Below are positions 47,567-60,298 of a stretch of 64,000 nt of DNA, piece after piece. The translations under genes and the position numbers were made by a program. The DNA is from Ruminiclostridium josui JCM 17888. GTDB taxonomy: Bacteria; Bacillota; Clostridia; Acetivibrionales; DSM-1351. The stretch spans positions 2,223,501-2,287,500 of the forward strand of contig NZ_JAGE01000001.1 of NCBI RefSeq assembly GCF_000526495.1, read 5' to 3'. A model generated the notes under the pieces. That model had not been told where the DNA came from. It worked only from the letters and a program-made list of their open reading frames with translations, and did no database searches. Positions within the stretch are counted from its first letter, which is position 1. Each line of letters starts with the position of its first letter.

Positions 47567-48151
47567 ATGAGAGAGGGTTTGGTCACGCGAAACACAAAAG
47601 AAACTCAAATCAATGTAAAAATAAATCTGGACGGCAAAGGTGACTGTCAGGCAGATACAGGTATAGGATTCTTTGACCATATGCTTGTATTATTTACAAA
47701 GCATGGACTTATAGATGCCTGTTTTGATGTAAAAGGTGATTTGCATGTAGATTCCCATCATACTATCGAAGATACGGGTATAGCCATGGGACTTGCAATC
47801 AGGCAGGCTCTTGGAGATAAGAAATCCATAAGAAGGTATGGTACTGCCTATGTTCCAATGGACGAAGCCCTTGTACTTGTATCACTTGATTTGAGCGATA
47901 GACCCTATCTGGTATTTGATGCGAACTTTTCACAACCCATGGTAGGACAAATGGATACTCAGATGGTAGAGGAATTCTTCAGGGCCGTTGCATTTAATGC
48001 CGGAATTACTCTTCATATAAAGGTTCTTCACGGTTCAAACTGCCACCACATAATAGAAGCGATGTTCAAAGCGTTTGGCAGAGCTATTGACGATGCGACA
48101 AGACTAGACACCAGAATTGAAGGAGTCATGTCAACAAAAGGTACGTTGTAA
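47567..48151 (+). CDS. hisB: Imidazoleglycerol-phosphate dehydratase
   Basis: A 194-residue single-domain dehydratase of normal length. Metal-binding histidines lie in GFFDHM, DSHHTIEDTG and NCHHIIEAMFK. The ATG at 47567 has CGGAGGA six bases upstream; earlier in-frame starts give an atypical leader. No phosphatase domain is fused, so histidinol phosphatase must come from elsewhere. Confidence 0.96.
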   Translation: MREGLVTRNTKETQINVKINLDGKGDCQADTGIGFFDHMLVLFTKHGLIDACFDVKGDLHVDSHHTIEDTGIAMGLAIRQALGDKKSIRRYGTAYVPMDEALVLVSLDLSDRPYLVFDANFSQPMVGQMDTQMVEEFFRAVAFNAGITLHIKVLHGSNCHHIIEAMFKAFGRAIDDATRLDTRIEGVMSTKGTL

Positions 48152-48185
48152 TTAAAAAAGTTAATATATACGGGAGGTAGTAAAA

Positions 48186-49082
48186 ATGTTAATAAACAAT
48201 ACAGATTTCATCAAGTTGCCATTATTCGTAAAAGGAAAGGTAAGAAACGTATACGATTTGGGAGATAAACTACTTATAGTAGTAACAGATAGAATATCAG
48301 CCTTTGATGTGGTATTTAATGAATTAATACCAAACAAGGGAACAGTTCTGAACAGTATATCTGCATTTTGGTTTGACTTTACAAAGGATGTTATTGGAAA
48401 CCATGTAATAACAACTGATGTCAGTAAATATCCAAAGGAGCTTTCAGCTTTCAAAGATGAGTTACAAGGTCGCTCTATGTTAGTAAAGAAAGTACAGATG
48501 CTTCCTGCTGAATGTATTGTAAGAGGATATTTGGAAGGTTCAGGACTTAAAGAATATCAAAAAACAGGAACTGTGTGCGGTATAAAACTTCCGGCAGGAT
48601 TAAAACAGGCTGACAAGCTGCCTGAACCTATATTCACACCATCCACCAAGGAATCCGAAGGCCACGATATAAATGTGTCCTTTGAAGTACTTTGTGATAA
48701 GATAGGATTAGAAATGGCTCAAAAGCTAAAGGATGCAAGCTTGAAACTATATGAAAAAGCCAGCAAACATGCTGAGACCAAAGGACTTATATTAGCAGAT
48801 ACAAAATTTGAATTCGGAATCCTGGATGGAGAACTGGTTGTGGGTGACGAAATATTTACACCTGATTCTTCAAGATTCTGGGCTATGGATGAATATCAAC
48901 CAGGAAGAGCACAGAAGAGTTTTGACAAGCAATATTTAAGGGAATACCTTGAAAGTATTACATGGGACAAACAGCCTCCTGCACCTGAGCTTCCACAGGA
49001 AGTAATCAGAAAGACAGAGGAGAAATATATAGAAGCATACGAGAGAATCACAGGGAAAAAGTTTCAGGGAGATAAGCTATGA
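48186..49082 (+). CDS. purC: SAICAR synthetase
   Basis: A 298-residue purine-pathway enzyme that joins aspartate to CAIR. Typical elements are LFVKGKVRNVYDLGDKLLIVVTDRISAFDVV, VRGYLEGSG, LPEPIFTPSTKESEGHD and GLILADTKFEFG. It sits between hisB and hisH, overlaps hisH by four bases and has GGGAGG upstream. The HisH/HisF step releases AICAR, a purine intermediate just downstream of the PurC product, which gives a metabolic reason for the placement. Confidence 0.95.
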   Translation: MLINNTDFIKLPLFVKGKVRNVYDLGDKLLIVVTDRISAFDVVFNELIPNKGTVLNSISAFWFDFTKDVIGNHVITTDVSKYPKELSAFKDELQGRSMLVKKVQMLPAECIVRGYLEGSGLKEYQKTGTVCGIKLPAGLKQADKLPEPIFTPSTKESEGHDINVSFEVLCDKIGLEMAQKLKDASLKLYEKASKHAETKGLILADTKFEFGILDGELVVGDEIFTPDSSRFWAMDEYQPGRAQKSFDKQYLREYLESITWDKQPPAPELPQEVIRKTEEKYIEAYERITGKKFQGDKL

Positions 49083-49687
49083 TAGCTATTATAGACTATG
49101 GCGTGGGTAATCTCGCCAGTGTTAACAAGGCATTCAGTTTTATAGGATATGATTCAAAAATATCTTCTGACCATGGAGAAATACTTGCAGCTGACAAGGT
49201 TGTCCTACCTGGTGTCGGTGCATTTGCTGATGCCATGGAGAGTCTTGATAAGACTGGAATGATATCAGTCATAAAGCAGGTTGCTCAAAAGGGAACACCT
49301 TTGTTGGGGATATGTCTTGGAATGCAGCTGCTTTTTGATTATAGCACTGAAGGCGGGGAAAAAGTGGAAGGCTTGGGCCTGTTAAAAGGTTCAGTAAACC
49401 AATTTCCTTTGGACATGGGATTAAAAGTCCCCCATATGGGTTGGAACAGTCTTGATATTAGACAGAATAAAGGCATTTTTAGCGGAGTACGACAAAATAG
49501 CTATGTATATTTTGTACACTCATACTTTGTGACTGCTGAAAATACCTCAGATGTTGCCGCAGTATGCAAATATGGAATCGGGTTTGATGCCGCTGTTTGC
49601 AAGGGAAATATTATGGGAGTACAGTTCCACCCTGAAAAGAGTGGAGATGTGGGACTTGAAATACTAAAGAATTTTGCTTTAGCTTAG
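49079..49687 (+). CDS. hisH: Imidazole glycerol phosphate synthase, glutaminase subunit
   Basis: A 202-residue class I glutamine amidotransferase. The nucleophile Cys is in LLGICLGMQLLF and the His-Glu pair in VQFHPEKSG. It supplies ammonia to HisF. Its start ATGATAG overlaps the purC stop, and hisA follows after 24 bp. Confidence 0.96.
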   Translation: MIAIIDYGVGNLASVNKAFSFIGYDSKISSDHGEILAADKVVLPGVGAFADAMESLDKTGMISVIKQVAQKGTPLLGICLGMQLLFDYSTEGGEKVEGLGLLKGSVNQFPLDMGLKVPHMGWNSLDIRQNKGIFSGVRQNSYVYFVHSYFVTAENTSDVAAVCKYGIGFDAAVCKGNIMGVQFHPEKSGDVGLEILKNFALA

Positions 49688-49711
49688 TACCAAGGAGGAT
49701 GGCACATTACT

Positions 49712-50422
49712 ATGATTATTTATCCCGCAATTGATATTATAGACGGAAAGTGTGTGAGGCTGCAGCAGGGCAGCTACAGTGATGTAACTGTTTTCGGAGA
49801 CAACCCTGTGGATATGGCAAGAAAATGGGAGAGCTTTGGAGCTAGATACTTGCATGTAGTTGATTTGGATGGTGCAAGGTCAGGAAAGTCGGAAAATGCT
49901 GAGATTATAATGCAGATAGCAAAAACTTTGAAAATCCCGGTTCAGACAGGTGGAGGAATAAGAAACATTGAAACCATTGAAACTTACCTGTCCGGAGGAT
50001 TGGGCAGAGTTATACTTGGCACATCAGCAGTGAATAATCGTGAAATGCTTATAGAGGCTTTAAAAGAATATAAAGATAAAATAGCTGTGGGGATTGATGC
50101 AAAGGATGGGAAAGTTGCAATTCACGGTTGGGAGAAAACCAGTGATTTTACAGCTGTTGAGTTTGCAAGAGAAATTGAATCCCTTGGTACAAAAACAATT
50201 ATATACACTGATATTTCAAGGGATGGTATGCTCAAAGGCCCGAATCTTCAGGCTATGAAGGAAATGGCGGAAAATGTTGCATTAAATGTAATAGCATCCG
50301 GTGGAGTAAGTAACCTTACAGATATAGTTGACTTAAAACAGACAGGAGTAAGCGGAGTAATTGTAGGGAAAGCCCTTTACACCGGAAATGTTAATTTAAA
50401 AGAAGCAATAGAAGCCATATAA
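49712..50422 (+). CDS. hisA: Phosphoribosylformimino-AICAR isomerase
   Basis: A 236-residue (beta/alpha)8 isomerase. The N-terminal YPAIDIIDGKCVRLQQG holds the first catalytic Asp, and YTDISRDGMLKGPN the second. AAGGAGG is about 13 bases upstream, a long but workable spacing. hisF follows after 21 bp. Confidence 0.96.
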   Translation: MIIYPAIDIIDGKCVRLQQGSYSDVTVFGDNPVDMARKWESFGARYLHVVDLDGARSGKSENAEIIMQIAKTLKIPVQTGGGIRNIETIETYLSGGLGRVILGTSAVNNREMLIEALKEYKDKIAVGIDAKDGKVAIHGWEKTSDFTAVEFAREIESLGTKTIIYTDISRDGMLKGPNLQAMKEMAENVALNVIASGGVSNLTDIVDLKQTGVSGVIVGKALYTGNVNLKEAIEAI

Positions 50423-50443
50423 CCAAAAGAAAGGGAGCAAATT

Positions 50444-51205
50444 ATGCTGACTAAAAGAATAATTCCCTGTCTTGATGTACATGCGGGGAGAGTTGTTAAA
50501 GGCGTACAGTTTGTAAATATAATAGATGCCGGGGACCCGGTGGAAGCGGCTGCATTTTATGACAAAGCCGGTGCGGATGAGCTTACTTTTCTGGATATTA
50601 CTGCTTCTTCAGATGCTAGGTCAATAATGCTTGATGTTGTCAGCAGGGTAGCAGAGCAAGTATTTATTCCTTTCACTGTAGGTGGTGGAATCAGGACAGC
50701 AGAGGATTTTCGGCAGATATTGAAAGCCGGAGCCGATAAAGTTGGTGTAAATTCTGCTGCCCTTAAAAGACCTGAATTGATATCAGAAGCAGCGTGGAAA
50801 TTCGGAAGCCAGTGTGTAGTACTGGCAATAGATGCAAAAAAACGTGCTGACGGCTCAGGATGGGATACATATCTCAATGGTGGAAGAGTGAACACTGGTA
50901 AGGATGCTGTTGAATGGGCTATAGAAGCTGAGAAGCTGGGAGCCGGTGAAATCCTGTTAACAAGCATGGACAAGGACGGAACAAAAGACGGATATGATAT
51001 AGAGCTGACAAGGACAATATCCGAAAATGTAAAAATTCCTGTGATAGCATCCGGCGGAGCAGGAAAAATGGAGCATTTCAAAGATGCTCTTGTGGAAGGA
51101 AAAGCAGATGCAGTATTGGCTGCGTCACTATTCCATTTTAGAGAGATGGAAATTCGTGATTTGAAAGGTTACCTAAAAAATAATGGTATTGAAACAAGGC
51201 TTTAA
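50444..51205 (+). CDS. hisF: Imidazole glycerol phosphate synthase, cyclase subunit
   Basis: A 253-residue barrel partner of His[20 protein letters not shown] gives the first catalytic Asp and [15 protein letters not shown] the second. It forms imidazole glycerol phosphate and AICAR. GAAAGGGAG precedes the ATG. Confidence 0.97.
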   Translation: MLTKRIIPCLDVHAGRVVKGVQFVNIIDAGDPVEAAAFYDKAGADELTFLDITASSDARSIMLDVVSRVAEQVFIPFTVGGGIRTAEDFRQILKAGADKVGVNSAALKRPELISEAAWKFGSQCVVLAIDAKKRADGSGWDTYLNGGRVNTGKDAVEWAIEAEKLGAGEILLTSMDKDGTKDGYDIELTRTISENVKIPVIASGGAGKMEHFKDALVEGKADAVLAASLFHFREMEIRDLKGYLKNNGIETRL

Positions 51206-51281
51206 AAAAATAAAAACAGTTAAAAGCTGTACAAACTATAAATTTTTGATATGATAAATAAATGTATGGAGGCGTTCAATA

Positions 51282-51917
51282 ATGAATAACTTAAAAAGTT
51301 CGGTTAAATTCGATGAGAAAGGTCTTGTTCCTGTAGTTACTCAGGATGCTAAAACAAAAGAGGTTTTAATGGTAGCGTACATGAACGAGGAAGCCTTTGA
51401 TAAGACTATAGAGACAGGAAAGGTTCATTATTACAGCCGCAATCGCAGTAAGCTTTGGCTAAAAGGCGAGACATCAGGCCACTTTCAGCTTGTTAAGTCA
51501 ATAAAGCTGGACTGTGATGGAGATACAATTTTAATAGAGGCTGAACAGATTGATGCTGCTTGCCATACAGGAAACAAGACATGTTTTTTCAGAACAATGG
51601 TTGACGGAGAATGGAAAGAAAATGAAGAAGAAAAGCCAACAGCTGCAATTCTTCATGAGGTTTACAACGTAATAGTAGACAGAACAGTTAATCCTAAAGA
51701 AGGTTCATATACTAATTACCTGTTTACAAAAGGTTTGGACAAGATTTTGAAAAAAGTAGGAGAAGAGGCTGCCGAAGTTATTATTGCGGCAAAGAACAAA
51801 TCTAAAGAAGAAATAAGATACGAAGTATCAGATTTAATGTACCATCTTATGGTATTGCTTGTAGAAAGAGGCCTCACTCTTGAGGACATATACGGAGAAT
51901 TAAAAGGAAGAAGATAA
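51282..51917 (+). CDS. hisI: Phosphoribosyl-AMP cyclohydrolase / phosphoribosyl-ATP pyrophosphatase
   Basis: A 211-residue fusion (HisIE). The HisI part (1-110) has zinc-site residues in LDCDGDTILIEAEQ and CHTGNKTCFF; the HisE part (about 120-211) has KVGEEAAEVIIAAKN and the ELSDLMYHLMV-like helix. It carries out steps two and three. ATGGAGGCG precedes the ATG. The 76-bp gap after hisF is the largest between the last his genes, but no terminator is seen. Confidence 0.95.
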   Translation: MNNLKSSVKFDEKGLVPVVTQDAKTKEVLMVAYMNEEAFDKTIETGKVHYYSRNRSKLWLKGETSGHFQLVKSIKLDCDGDTILIEAEQIDAACHTGNKTCFFRTMVDGEWKENEEEKPTAAILHEVYNVIVDRTVNPKEGSYTNYLFTKGLDKILKKVGEEAAEVIIAAKNKSKEEIRYEVSDLMYHLMVLLVERGLTLEDIYGELKGRR

Positions 51918-53342
51918 GTGAAAAATAATTTATTAAGCATCGATGAATATCGGAATAATCCGGAATTTTATTTCTATAAAGGACTGCGTTGTGCAAATAA
52001 AAGGAATTTAAACGACGCTTACAAAAATTTGGTTAAGGCTGCTGAGCTAAGTCCTGATAATATGGAGTATAAATTTAACATAGCATGCTTTCTTTCTGAA
52101 ATGCAAAGGCCAAGAGAAGCCAACAGGATATTCATGGATATACTTTTACACTATGACCCTACAATGCATGATTGTTATTTCGGTATGGGCTGTAACAGCT
52201 TTGAGCTAGGTGACATGAAAAAGGCTGCCGAATACTTTGAAAAGTATATCTATTTTGAGAGTGATGGTGAATTCAGCGAAGAAGTTTCAGAAATGATATT
52301 TTATTTGAAACTGTATAATGACATTGCTGGAGACAACAGATTTTTAAAGTTGTCTCAAACTAACCTAAAAAAGGCTCACAAAAACCTCTTAAACAACAAA
52401 ACTGAAGAGGCGGTAAGTGAGCTATATAAAGCAATAGCATTCAATCCTATGAATACCGATGCACGTAATCTGCTGATACTTATACTTTTGGAACAGCAAA
52501 ACTATAAGCGTGCATCAAATTTTATTGCCACGGTTACCAATATATATAGTGATGACATTTGGGCTAACAGTCTTAAAATATATAATCTATACCACACCCG
52601 GAAATATTCCCGAGTGGAAAAATTATTAAAGATCCTTCCGTATAGAAGTATATACAATAGGAAGGACCTTTTGTGTATTGCAACTACATTAATAATGTTT
52701 AATAAAATAAATGAATTGATTAACTTGCTGGAAACATATATTGTTGAGTACAGCGATTTATTAATATGCTCGTTGCTCCTTATAGGCTATATATCAACAA
52801 GAAATTACAGCAAGGCAACCTCGATTCTTAAAAATCTGCAATCAATTAGTATATTGGATACAAACTTTTCAAATTGGATTAAAAAGGTCAGTGGATTTAT
52901 AAAGTACGACGATACCTCCGAAATATCGGTTTTGGAAGAGTATAAGGAAATATTCAGAATAATAGGGGAACCTGAAGATTACATGTATAGCCCTTTCAAG
53001 TATATAAAAATATTTGAAAATGCCTCTAAACCAAGACAAAGAACTGTAAAAAAGATTCCCAAAAAGTATAATTCTGTTGTTGAGTGTGTTGTACTTCATA
53101 AGGAAATAATGTATGTTTCTGAATACGAAAAGGAAATAATACAAATATTGTATAATGCAATATATCATACAGGGGAACTTTTAACAGATAATGAAAAAGA
53201 CATAGTTGTCCTTTCTGCTGCAATTGAATATATCTACTGCAAAGAGAACTTCATTAGAATGGAAAAGGAGGAATTAATACAAAAGTATGGAATTTCTTCT
53301 GTTGCGTTTAATAAAGTACTCAAAAAAATCAAATATAAGTAG
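51918..53342 (+). CDS. TPR-repeat protein of unknown function
   Basis: A 474-residue protein starting at a GTG immediately after the hisI stop. The N-terminal ~230 residues contain TPR-like helical repeats (for example YKNLVKAAELSPDNMEYKFNIACFLSEM and YFGMGCNSFELGDMKKAAEYFEKYI). The C-terminal ~85 residues (SEYEKEIIQILYNAIYH ... EELIQKYGISSVAFNKVLKKIK) resemble a helical, possibly nucleic-acid-binding domain. It may simply ride on the his transcript; a regulatory role is unproven. Confidence 0.8.
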   Translation: MKNNLLSIDEYRNNPEFYFYKGLRCANKRNLNDAYKNLVKAAELSPDNMEYKFNIACFLSEMQRPREANRIFMDILLHYDPTMHDCYFGMGCNSFELGDMKKAAEYFEKYIYFESDGEFSEEVSEMIFYLKLYNDIAGDNRFLKLSQTNLKKAHKNLLNNKTEEAVSELYKAIAFNPMNTDARNLLILILLEQQNYKRASNFIATVTNIYSDDIWANSLKIYNLYHTRKYSRVEKLLKILPYRSIYNRKDLLCIATTLIMFNKINELINLLETYIVEYSDLLICSLLLIGYISTRNYSKATSILKNLQSISILDTNFSNWIKKVSGFIKYDDTSEISVLEEYKEIFRIIGEPEDYMYSPFKYIKIFENASKPRQRTVKKIPKKYNSVVECVVLHKEIMYVSEYEKEIIQILYNAIYHTGELLTDNEKDIVVLSAAIEYIYCKENFIRMEKEELIQKYGISSVAFNKVLKKIKYK

Positions 53343-53451
53343 TAAATTTTGATATTGCAAAAAAATCATAGTAATTGGAAGAAATAATTAGCAATTAAAC
53401 TATGATTGGACTAAATGGCAAAATATTGATAGATTTATGACTATAAAGCGT

Positions 53452-53478
53452 TTGATAATATTTTATTCAATATATAAT
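53452..53478 (+). promoter_or_regulatory. Probable groESL promoter
   Basis: TTGATA and TATAAT separated by 15 bases; shifting the -10 to TAATAT gives 17. It lies just before the CIRCE element. The rest of 53343-53555 is AT-rich spacer. Confidence 0.6.
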
Positions 53479-53491
53479 ATTATAAATATGA

Positions 53492-53840
<349 letters not shown>

Positions 53841-53846
53841 TTATAA

Positions 53847-55493
<1,647 letters not shown>

Positions 55494-55508
55494 GAATAAT
55501 AAAAAGTA

Positions 55509-55550
55509 AAATAGAGGATGGCTACAAAATAGTCATCCTCTATTTGTGTT
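55509..55550 (+). terminator. Intrinsic terminator after groEL
   Basis: AAATAGAGGATG pairs with CATCCTCTATTT around a 13-base loop, followed by GTGTTT. The stem is strong and the T-tract short. Confidence 0.75.
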
Positions 55551-55667
55551 TAAGTGGAAAATTAAAAATAATTTCACTAAATACTTGATATTATCTTGTT
55601 AATTTATTATTATTTTAACAAGCTTTAAAAAATGCTTTGTTCTATCCAATGAGGAGGGTCTTTTAAA

Positions 55668-56171
55668 ATGGATATATTTATGGAGAAAATTGTAAAACGC
55701 AAAAAAACTGCTGTTGATTCGTTAATAATTGCAGCTACAATTGTAATTGGATTAGCGTTAATCATGATAATTGGCTCATTGAGATTTTTACAAACCTTCA
55801 TGCCGGTATTACTTGTAGCAATTGGATATTTAGGCTATATGCTGATAAGAAATAGAAACATAGAATATGAATATATTGTCACCAATGGTGATTTAGATAT
55901 AGATATGATAATAGCTCAGAGAAAGAGAAAAAGAGTATTTAGTGGTTCTTGCAAAGATTTTGAGATAGTTGCAAAAATGACAAGTGGTCAGTACAATCAA
56001 AGCTATGAAAACATCAAAAATCGCTTAAATGCTGTAACATCAATGGATTCAAATGAAGTATACTTTATATCCACAGTCAAAGACGGTGAGAAAATGCTTA
56101 TATTTTTTGAACCACATCCCAAAATGATTGAATCATTCAAAAAGTATATTCCCAGAAAGGTTTTTGAATAA
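55668..56171 (+). CDS. Small membrane protein with PH-like soluble part (DUF6106-like)
   Basis: A 167-residue protein with two hydrophobic segments (about 20-40 and 45-60) and a soluble C-terminal domain (about 68-167; EYEYIVTNGDLDIDMIIAQRKRKRVF) with beta-rich character. I recall similar clostridial proteins under DUF6106, but the assignment is tentative. GAGGAGGG precedes the ATG. It is monocistronic with its own terminator. Confidence 0.75.
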   Translation: MDIFMEKIVKRKKTAVDSLIIAATIVIGLALIMIIGSLRFLQTFMPVLLVAIGYLGYMLIRNRNIEYEYIVTNGDLDIDMIIAQRKRKRVFSGSCKDFEIVAKMTSGQYNQSYENIKNRLNAVTSMDSNEVYFISTVKDGEKMLIFFEPHPKMIESFKKYIPRKVFE

Positions 56172-56185
56172 ATTTGAAACCTAAG

Positions 56186-56214
56186 GCAAAGGACATTTTG
56201 TTCTTTGCTTTTTG
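56186..56214 (+). terminator. Intrinsic terminator
   Basis: A 10-bp stem GCAAAGGACA / TGTTCTTTGC with a TTT loop, followed by TTTTTG. Confidence 0.8.
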
Positions 56215-56285
56215 AATAACAAATGTATACAGTATTATAATATTTAAATAATTTATAAATGTCATATAAGGAGGAATTTAAAAAA

Positions 56286-57788
56286 ATGGCTTTTTATTAC
56301 AATGAACCTTCGAGGACTTTCAGTGAGTACCTCTTAATTCCAAATCTCAGTACAAAGGAATGTATACCGGATAATGTTGTCCTAAAGACACCGTTAGTAA
56401 AGCATAAAGTTGGAGAAAAACCCTCCCTTGAGCTAAATATACCAGTTGCTTCTGCAATAATGCAGTCTGTATCAGACAACAACATGGCAATAGCGCTGGC
56501 AAAGTGCGGAGGTATATCATTCATATACGGCTCACAAAGTATAGAAAGTCAGGCTGAAATGGTAAGGAAGGTTAAGAAATATAAAGCTGGATTTGTAGTA
56601 AGCGACAGCAATCTTCGCCCTGATGATACACTTAGAGATGTAGTGGCAATGAAACAGAAAACAGGACATTCTACTATAGCTATAACAGAAGACGGAACAC
56701 CTACAGGCAAGCTGTTGGGAATAGTTACAAGCAGAGATTACAGACTTAGCAGAGCCTCCCTTGACGAAAAGATAAGCAGCTTTATGACACCATTTTCCCA
56801 ATTAATATACGGAAATGAAAAAACATCATTAAAAGATGCAAATGACCTAATCTGGGAACATAAACTAAACTGTCTCCCAATAATAGACAGCAATCAAAAA
56901 TTAATGTATTTTGTTTTCAGAAAAGACTATGACAGCCACAAGGAAAATCCAAACGAATTGCTGGACAAAAGTAAAAGTCTTATAGTAGGAGCAGGTATAA
57001 ATACCCGTGATTACAAGGAAAGAGTAGCTGCACTTGTTGAGGCTGGAGTAGATATCCTTTGTATAGACTCATCTGATGGATACAGCGAATGGCAGTCCGA
57101 TACAATAAAATGGATTAAGGAAACATATAATGGAGAAGTAAAAGTCGGTGCAGGAAATGTAGTGGATAAGGAAGGTTTCAGGTATTTGGTGGATGCAGGT
57201 GCTGATTTTATAAAGGTTGGTATCGGCGGCGGCTCTATATGTATAACAAGAGAGCAAAAAGGTATTGGACGCGGACAAGCATCTTCTGTTATAGAGGTAT
57301 CAGAAGCAAGAGACGAATATATGAAAGAAACCGGAATATATATACCAATATGCTCTGATGGCGGAATAGTACATGATTATCATATGGTACTTGCGCTTGC
57401 AATGGGTGCTGATTTTATAATGCTGGGTAGATATTTTGCAAGATTTGACGAAAGCCCAACCAGAAAGTTAAAGGTTGGAGGAAACTTTGTTAAGGAATAT
57501 TGGGGAGAAGGCTCAAACCGTGCAAGAAACTGGCAGAGATATGACATGGGAGGAGAAGCAAAGCTTGGCTTTGAAGAAGGTGTTGATTCATATGTTCCAT
57601 ATGCAGGTAAATTAAAAGACAATCTGGATACTACTATTTACAAGATAAAATCTACAATGTGCAACTGTGGTGCCTTGTCATTGCCAGATCTTCAGAAAAA
57701 AGCCAGAATAACATTGGTATCTGCAACAAGTATCAAAGAAGGCGGAGCCCATGATGTAATTCTTAAGGACAAGGAACTATCTTCCTGA
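56286..57788 (+). CDS. guaB: IMP dehydrogenase
   Basis: A 500-residue IMP dehydrogenase of a divergent clade ([21 protein letters not shown]). The barrel contains [10 protein letters not shown], a CBS pair in the middle (about 95-225, [14 protein letters not shown] ... MTPFSQL), the catalytic Cys in [20 protein letters not shown] and the late [10 protein letters not shown]. It makes XMP, the first committed step to GMP. I start at the ATG 56286, since AAGGAGG lies just upstream; the earlier in-frame codon at 56259 would include that site. Confidence 0.9.
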   Translation: MAFYYNEPSRTFSEYLLIPNLSTKECIPDNVVLKTPLVKHKVGEKPSLELNIPVASAIMQSVSDNNMAIALAKCGGISFIYGSQSIESQAEMVRKVKKYKAGFVVSDSNLRPDDTLRDVVAMKQKTGHSTIAITEDGTPTGKLLGIVTSRDYRLSRASLDEKISSFMTPFSQLIYGNEKTSLKDANDLIWEHKLNCLPIIDSNQKLMYFVFRKDYDSHKENPNELLDKSKSLIVGAGINTRDYKERVAALVEAGVDILCIDSSDGYSEWQSDTIKWIKETYNGEVKVGAGNVVDKEGFRYLVDAGADFIKVGIGGGSICITREQKGIGRGQASSVIEVSEARDEYMKETGIYIPICSDGGIVHDYHMVLALAMGADFIMLGRYFARFDESPTRKLKVGGNFVKEYWGEGSNRARNWQRYDMGGEAKLGFEEGVDSYVPYAGKLKDNLDTTIYKIKSTMCNCGALSLPDLQKKARITLVSATSIKEGGAHDVILKDKELSS

Positions 57789-57883
57789 TAAATGAATAAT
57801 ATTATTTAGATATAATGAGATAATTATATAAGTATTCATGTTTAGGCCAAAAAAATATATGTAAAAATATGGATAAAACATTC

Positions 57884-57912
57884 TTGACATTACTATATAT
57901 GTAATCTATAAT
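57884..57912 (+). promoter_or_regulatory. Consensus sigma-A promoter for greA-lysS
   Basis: Perfect TTGACA, 17 bases, perfect TATAAT. It lies in the 312-bp gap 57789-58100. Downstream, a CCTGACA...TGTCAGG hairpin (57931-57960) lacks a T-run and may form in the leader. The remaining sequence shows no gene. Confidence 0.85.
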
Positions 57913-58100
57913 TAGTTAGCAATAAGATAACCTGACATTAAAGTGTTTACTGCTGTCAGGAACATGATTTTAATTTTTTATTCCATGTATATTAATATAA
58001 GTCAACAAATTGAATATTATATTAGGAAAGACAATTTGCATACTATATAATAATTATTGGTCTAGCAGAAAAAAATTAATGGTAAAGGAGAGGGCTTCAA

Positions 58101-58577
58101 ATGTCAGCAAAAGAAGTCGTTTTAACCTACGAAGGCTTAAAGAAACTGGAAGAAGAACTAGAATTTTTAAGAGGAACTAAAAGAAAAGAAGTAGCAGAAA
58201 GAATAAAGCAGGCTCTTTCATTTGGTGATATTTCTGAAAATTCTGAATACGATGAAGCAAAAAACGAACAGGCACAAGTAGAAGGCAGGATTGTACAACT
58301 TGAATCCATGCTAAAACATGCCAGAATAATAGATGAAGATGAAGTAAACACAGATGTTGTAAGCCTTGGATCAAAGGTAAAGATTTATGATATTGAGTTT
58401 GATGAAGAACTAGAATACTTGATTGTTGGTTCTACAGAAGCCAATCCATTAAAATCAAAGATTTCAAATGAATCTCCTGTAGGGGCAGCGTTAATTGGGC
58501 ACTCAAAAGGTGAAACGGTTGAAGTACAAGTTCCTGATGGAGTATTAAAATTTAAGATATTAGAGATATCTAAGTAA
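58101..58577 (+). CDS. greA: Transcription elongation factor GreA
   Basis: A 158-residue GreA. The N-terminal coiled coil (about 8-75) carries the [16 protein letters not shown] tip with its acidic residues, and the C-terminal globular domain (80-158) ends [27 protein letters not shown]. It restarts backtracked RNA polymerase. GGAGAGGG precedes the ATG. Confidence 0.97.
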   Translation: MSAKEVVLTYEGLKKLEEELEFLRGTKRKEVAERIKQALSFGDISENSEYDEAKNEQAQVEGRIVQLESMLKHARIIDEDEVNTDVVSLGSKVKIYDIEFDEELEYLIVGSTEANPLKSKISNESPVGAALIGHSKGETVEVQVPDGVLKFKILEISK

Positions 58578-58632
58578 GAATGGATACAATATGTGTTGCC
58601 ACAAAAAGCAAAATTAATATATAATTATACTT

Positions 58633-58670
58633 ACAGTTTACATTAATTAAAATGTAAACTGTTTTTTATA
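58633..58670 (+). terminator. Intrinsic terminator between greA and lysS
   Basis: A 12-bp stem ACAGTTTACATT / AATGTAAACTGT with a short loop, followed by TTTTTTATA. It must reduce read-through into lysS, which begins 42 bp later. Confidence 0.85.
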
Positions 58671-58711
58671 AGGAAATCATTAAATACTTTATTTATAAAT
58701 AGGAGGAAATA

Positions 58712-60211
58712 ATGTCAGAAGAGAATATACGGGAGAATCAACAAAGTGAAGAGGATTTAAGCGAGATACTAAGAGTAAGACGTGCCAAGCTAAAGGATTT
58801 ACAGGATAAAAACTGTGACCCTTTTAAAATAGTAAAGTACGATGTAACAAACTCAACTAAGAATATTATTGATAATTTCGAAGCGCAAGAAGGTCAGACA
58901 GCATCTATTGCCGGAAGGTTAATGTCAAAGCGCGGCATGGGTAAAGCAGGATTCTGCGACCTTCAGGACAGGTATGGAAAAATTCAGCTCTACGTCAGAA
59001 AAGACGAAGTTGGAGATGAAGCATATGAAATGTTTAAAAAATATGACATAGGTGATATAGTAGGTGTAAAGGGTGAGATATTCAGGACCCACAAAGGAGA
59101 AATATCAATTAAGGTAAAAGAGATTACGCTTTTATCAAAGTCATTGCTTCCATTACCTGAAAAGTGGCATGGTTTAAAAGATACAGATTTAAGATACAGA
59201 CAAAGGTATGTGGATTTAATCGTAAATCCGGAAGTTAAAAATACATTTATATTAAGAAGTAAAATAATTAAATCAATTAGAAAATTCCTTGATAACAGAG
59301 GGTTTCTTGAAGTTGATACACCATTATTGAACACAATTCCAGGTGGAGCTGCGGCAAGACCATTTATTACACACCACAATACATTGGACATAGATATGTA
59401 TCTGAGAATTGCACCTGAACTCTACCTAAAGAGGCTTATAGTAGGTGGAATGGAAAAAGTATATGAAATGGGAAGAATGTTCAGAAATGAAGGTATGTCT
59501 GTAAAGCATAATCCTGAGTTTACAATGATGGAAGTGTATGAGGCATACAATGATTATAAGGGAATGATGGAACTTACAGAAAGCCTTGTGTCTACTGTAG
59601 CAATGGAAACATTGGGTACTACTAAGATTCAGTATCAAGGACAGGAAATTGATCTTACTCCGCCTTGGAACAGAATGACTATGATAGAGGCAGTAAAAAA
59701 ATATTCAGGAATTGATTTCGACACAATAAAAACGGATGAAGAAGCAAAAGCGGCTGCAGAATCCAAAAAGGTTCATGTAAAGGATGGCATGGTTCGCGGG
59801 GAAATATTAAATCTTCTGTTTGAAGAATTTGTAGAGGACAATCTGGTTCAACCTACATTTATATATGATTACCCTGTAGAAATATCCCCTCTTACAAAAA
59901 GGAAGCCGGATTGTCCTGAATTAACAGAACGTTTTGAATTCTTTATTACAGGAAGAGAAATGGGTAATGCATATTCTGAGTTAAACGACCCTATTGATCA
60001 AAAAGAGAGATTTATCAGTCAGGTGAAAAAGAGGGATTCCGGAGACGAAGAAGCAAATATGATGGATGATGATTATATTACGGCATTGGAATATGGAATG
60101 CCGCCGACAGGTGGATTAGGTATAGGTGTTGACAGATTGATAATTCTGTTGACAGATTCAGCGTCTATAAGAGACATTCTATTATTCCCTACAATGAAAC
60201 CAAAAGATTAA
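58712..60211 (+). CDS. lysS: Lysyl-tRNA synthetase, class II
   Basis: A 499-residue class II enzyme. The OB-fold anticodon domain (about 60-165, [22 protein letters not shown]) precedes the catalytic core, which has motif 2 ([21 protein letters not shown]) and motif 3 ([15 protein letters not shown]). ATAGGAGG precedes the ATG. It loads lysine onto tRNA. Confidence 0.98.
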   Translation: MSEENIRENQQSEEDLSEILRVRRAKLKDLQDKNCDPFKIVKYDVTNSTKNIIDNFEAQEGQTASIAGRLMSKRGMGKAGFCDLQDRYGKIQLYVRKDEVGDEAYEMFKKYDIGDIVGVKGEIFRTHKGEISIKVKEITLLSKSLLPLPEKWHGLKDTDLRYRQRYVDLIVNPEVKNTFILRSKIIKSIRKFLDNRGFLEVDTPLLNTIPGGAAARPFITHHNTLDIDMYLRIAPELYLKRLIVGGMEKVYEMGRMFRNEGMSVKHNPEFTMMEVYEAYNDYKGMMELTESLVSTVAMETLGTTKIQYQGQEIDLTPPWNRMTMIEAVKKYSGIDFDTIKTDEEAKAAAESKKVHVKDGMVRGEILNLLFEEFVEDNLVQPTFIYDYPVEISPLTKRKPDCPELTERFEFFITGREMGNAYSELNDPIDQKERFISQVKKRDSGDEEANMMDDDYITALEYGMPPTGGLGIGVDRLIILLTDSASIRDILLFPTMKPKD

Positions 60212-60298
60212 AACATTTAACCTTTACGTGATTAACATATAAAACAACGGATAACTTAATGGTAATTGGCGGCCTTTAACTTAGGCATGGAGGTTAAT

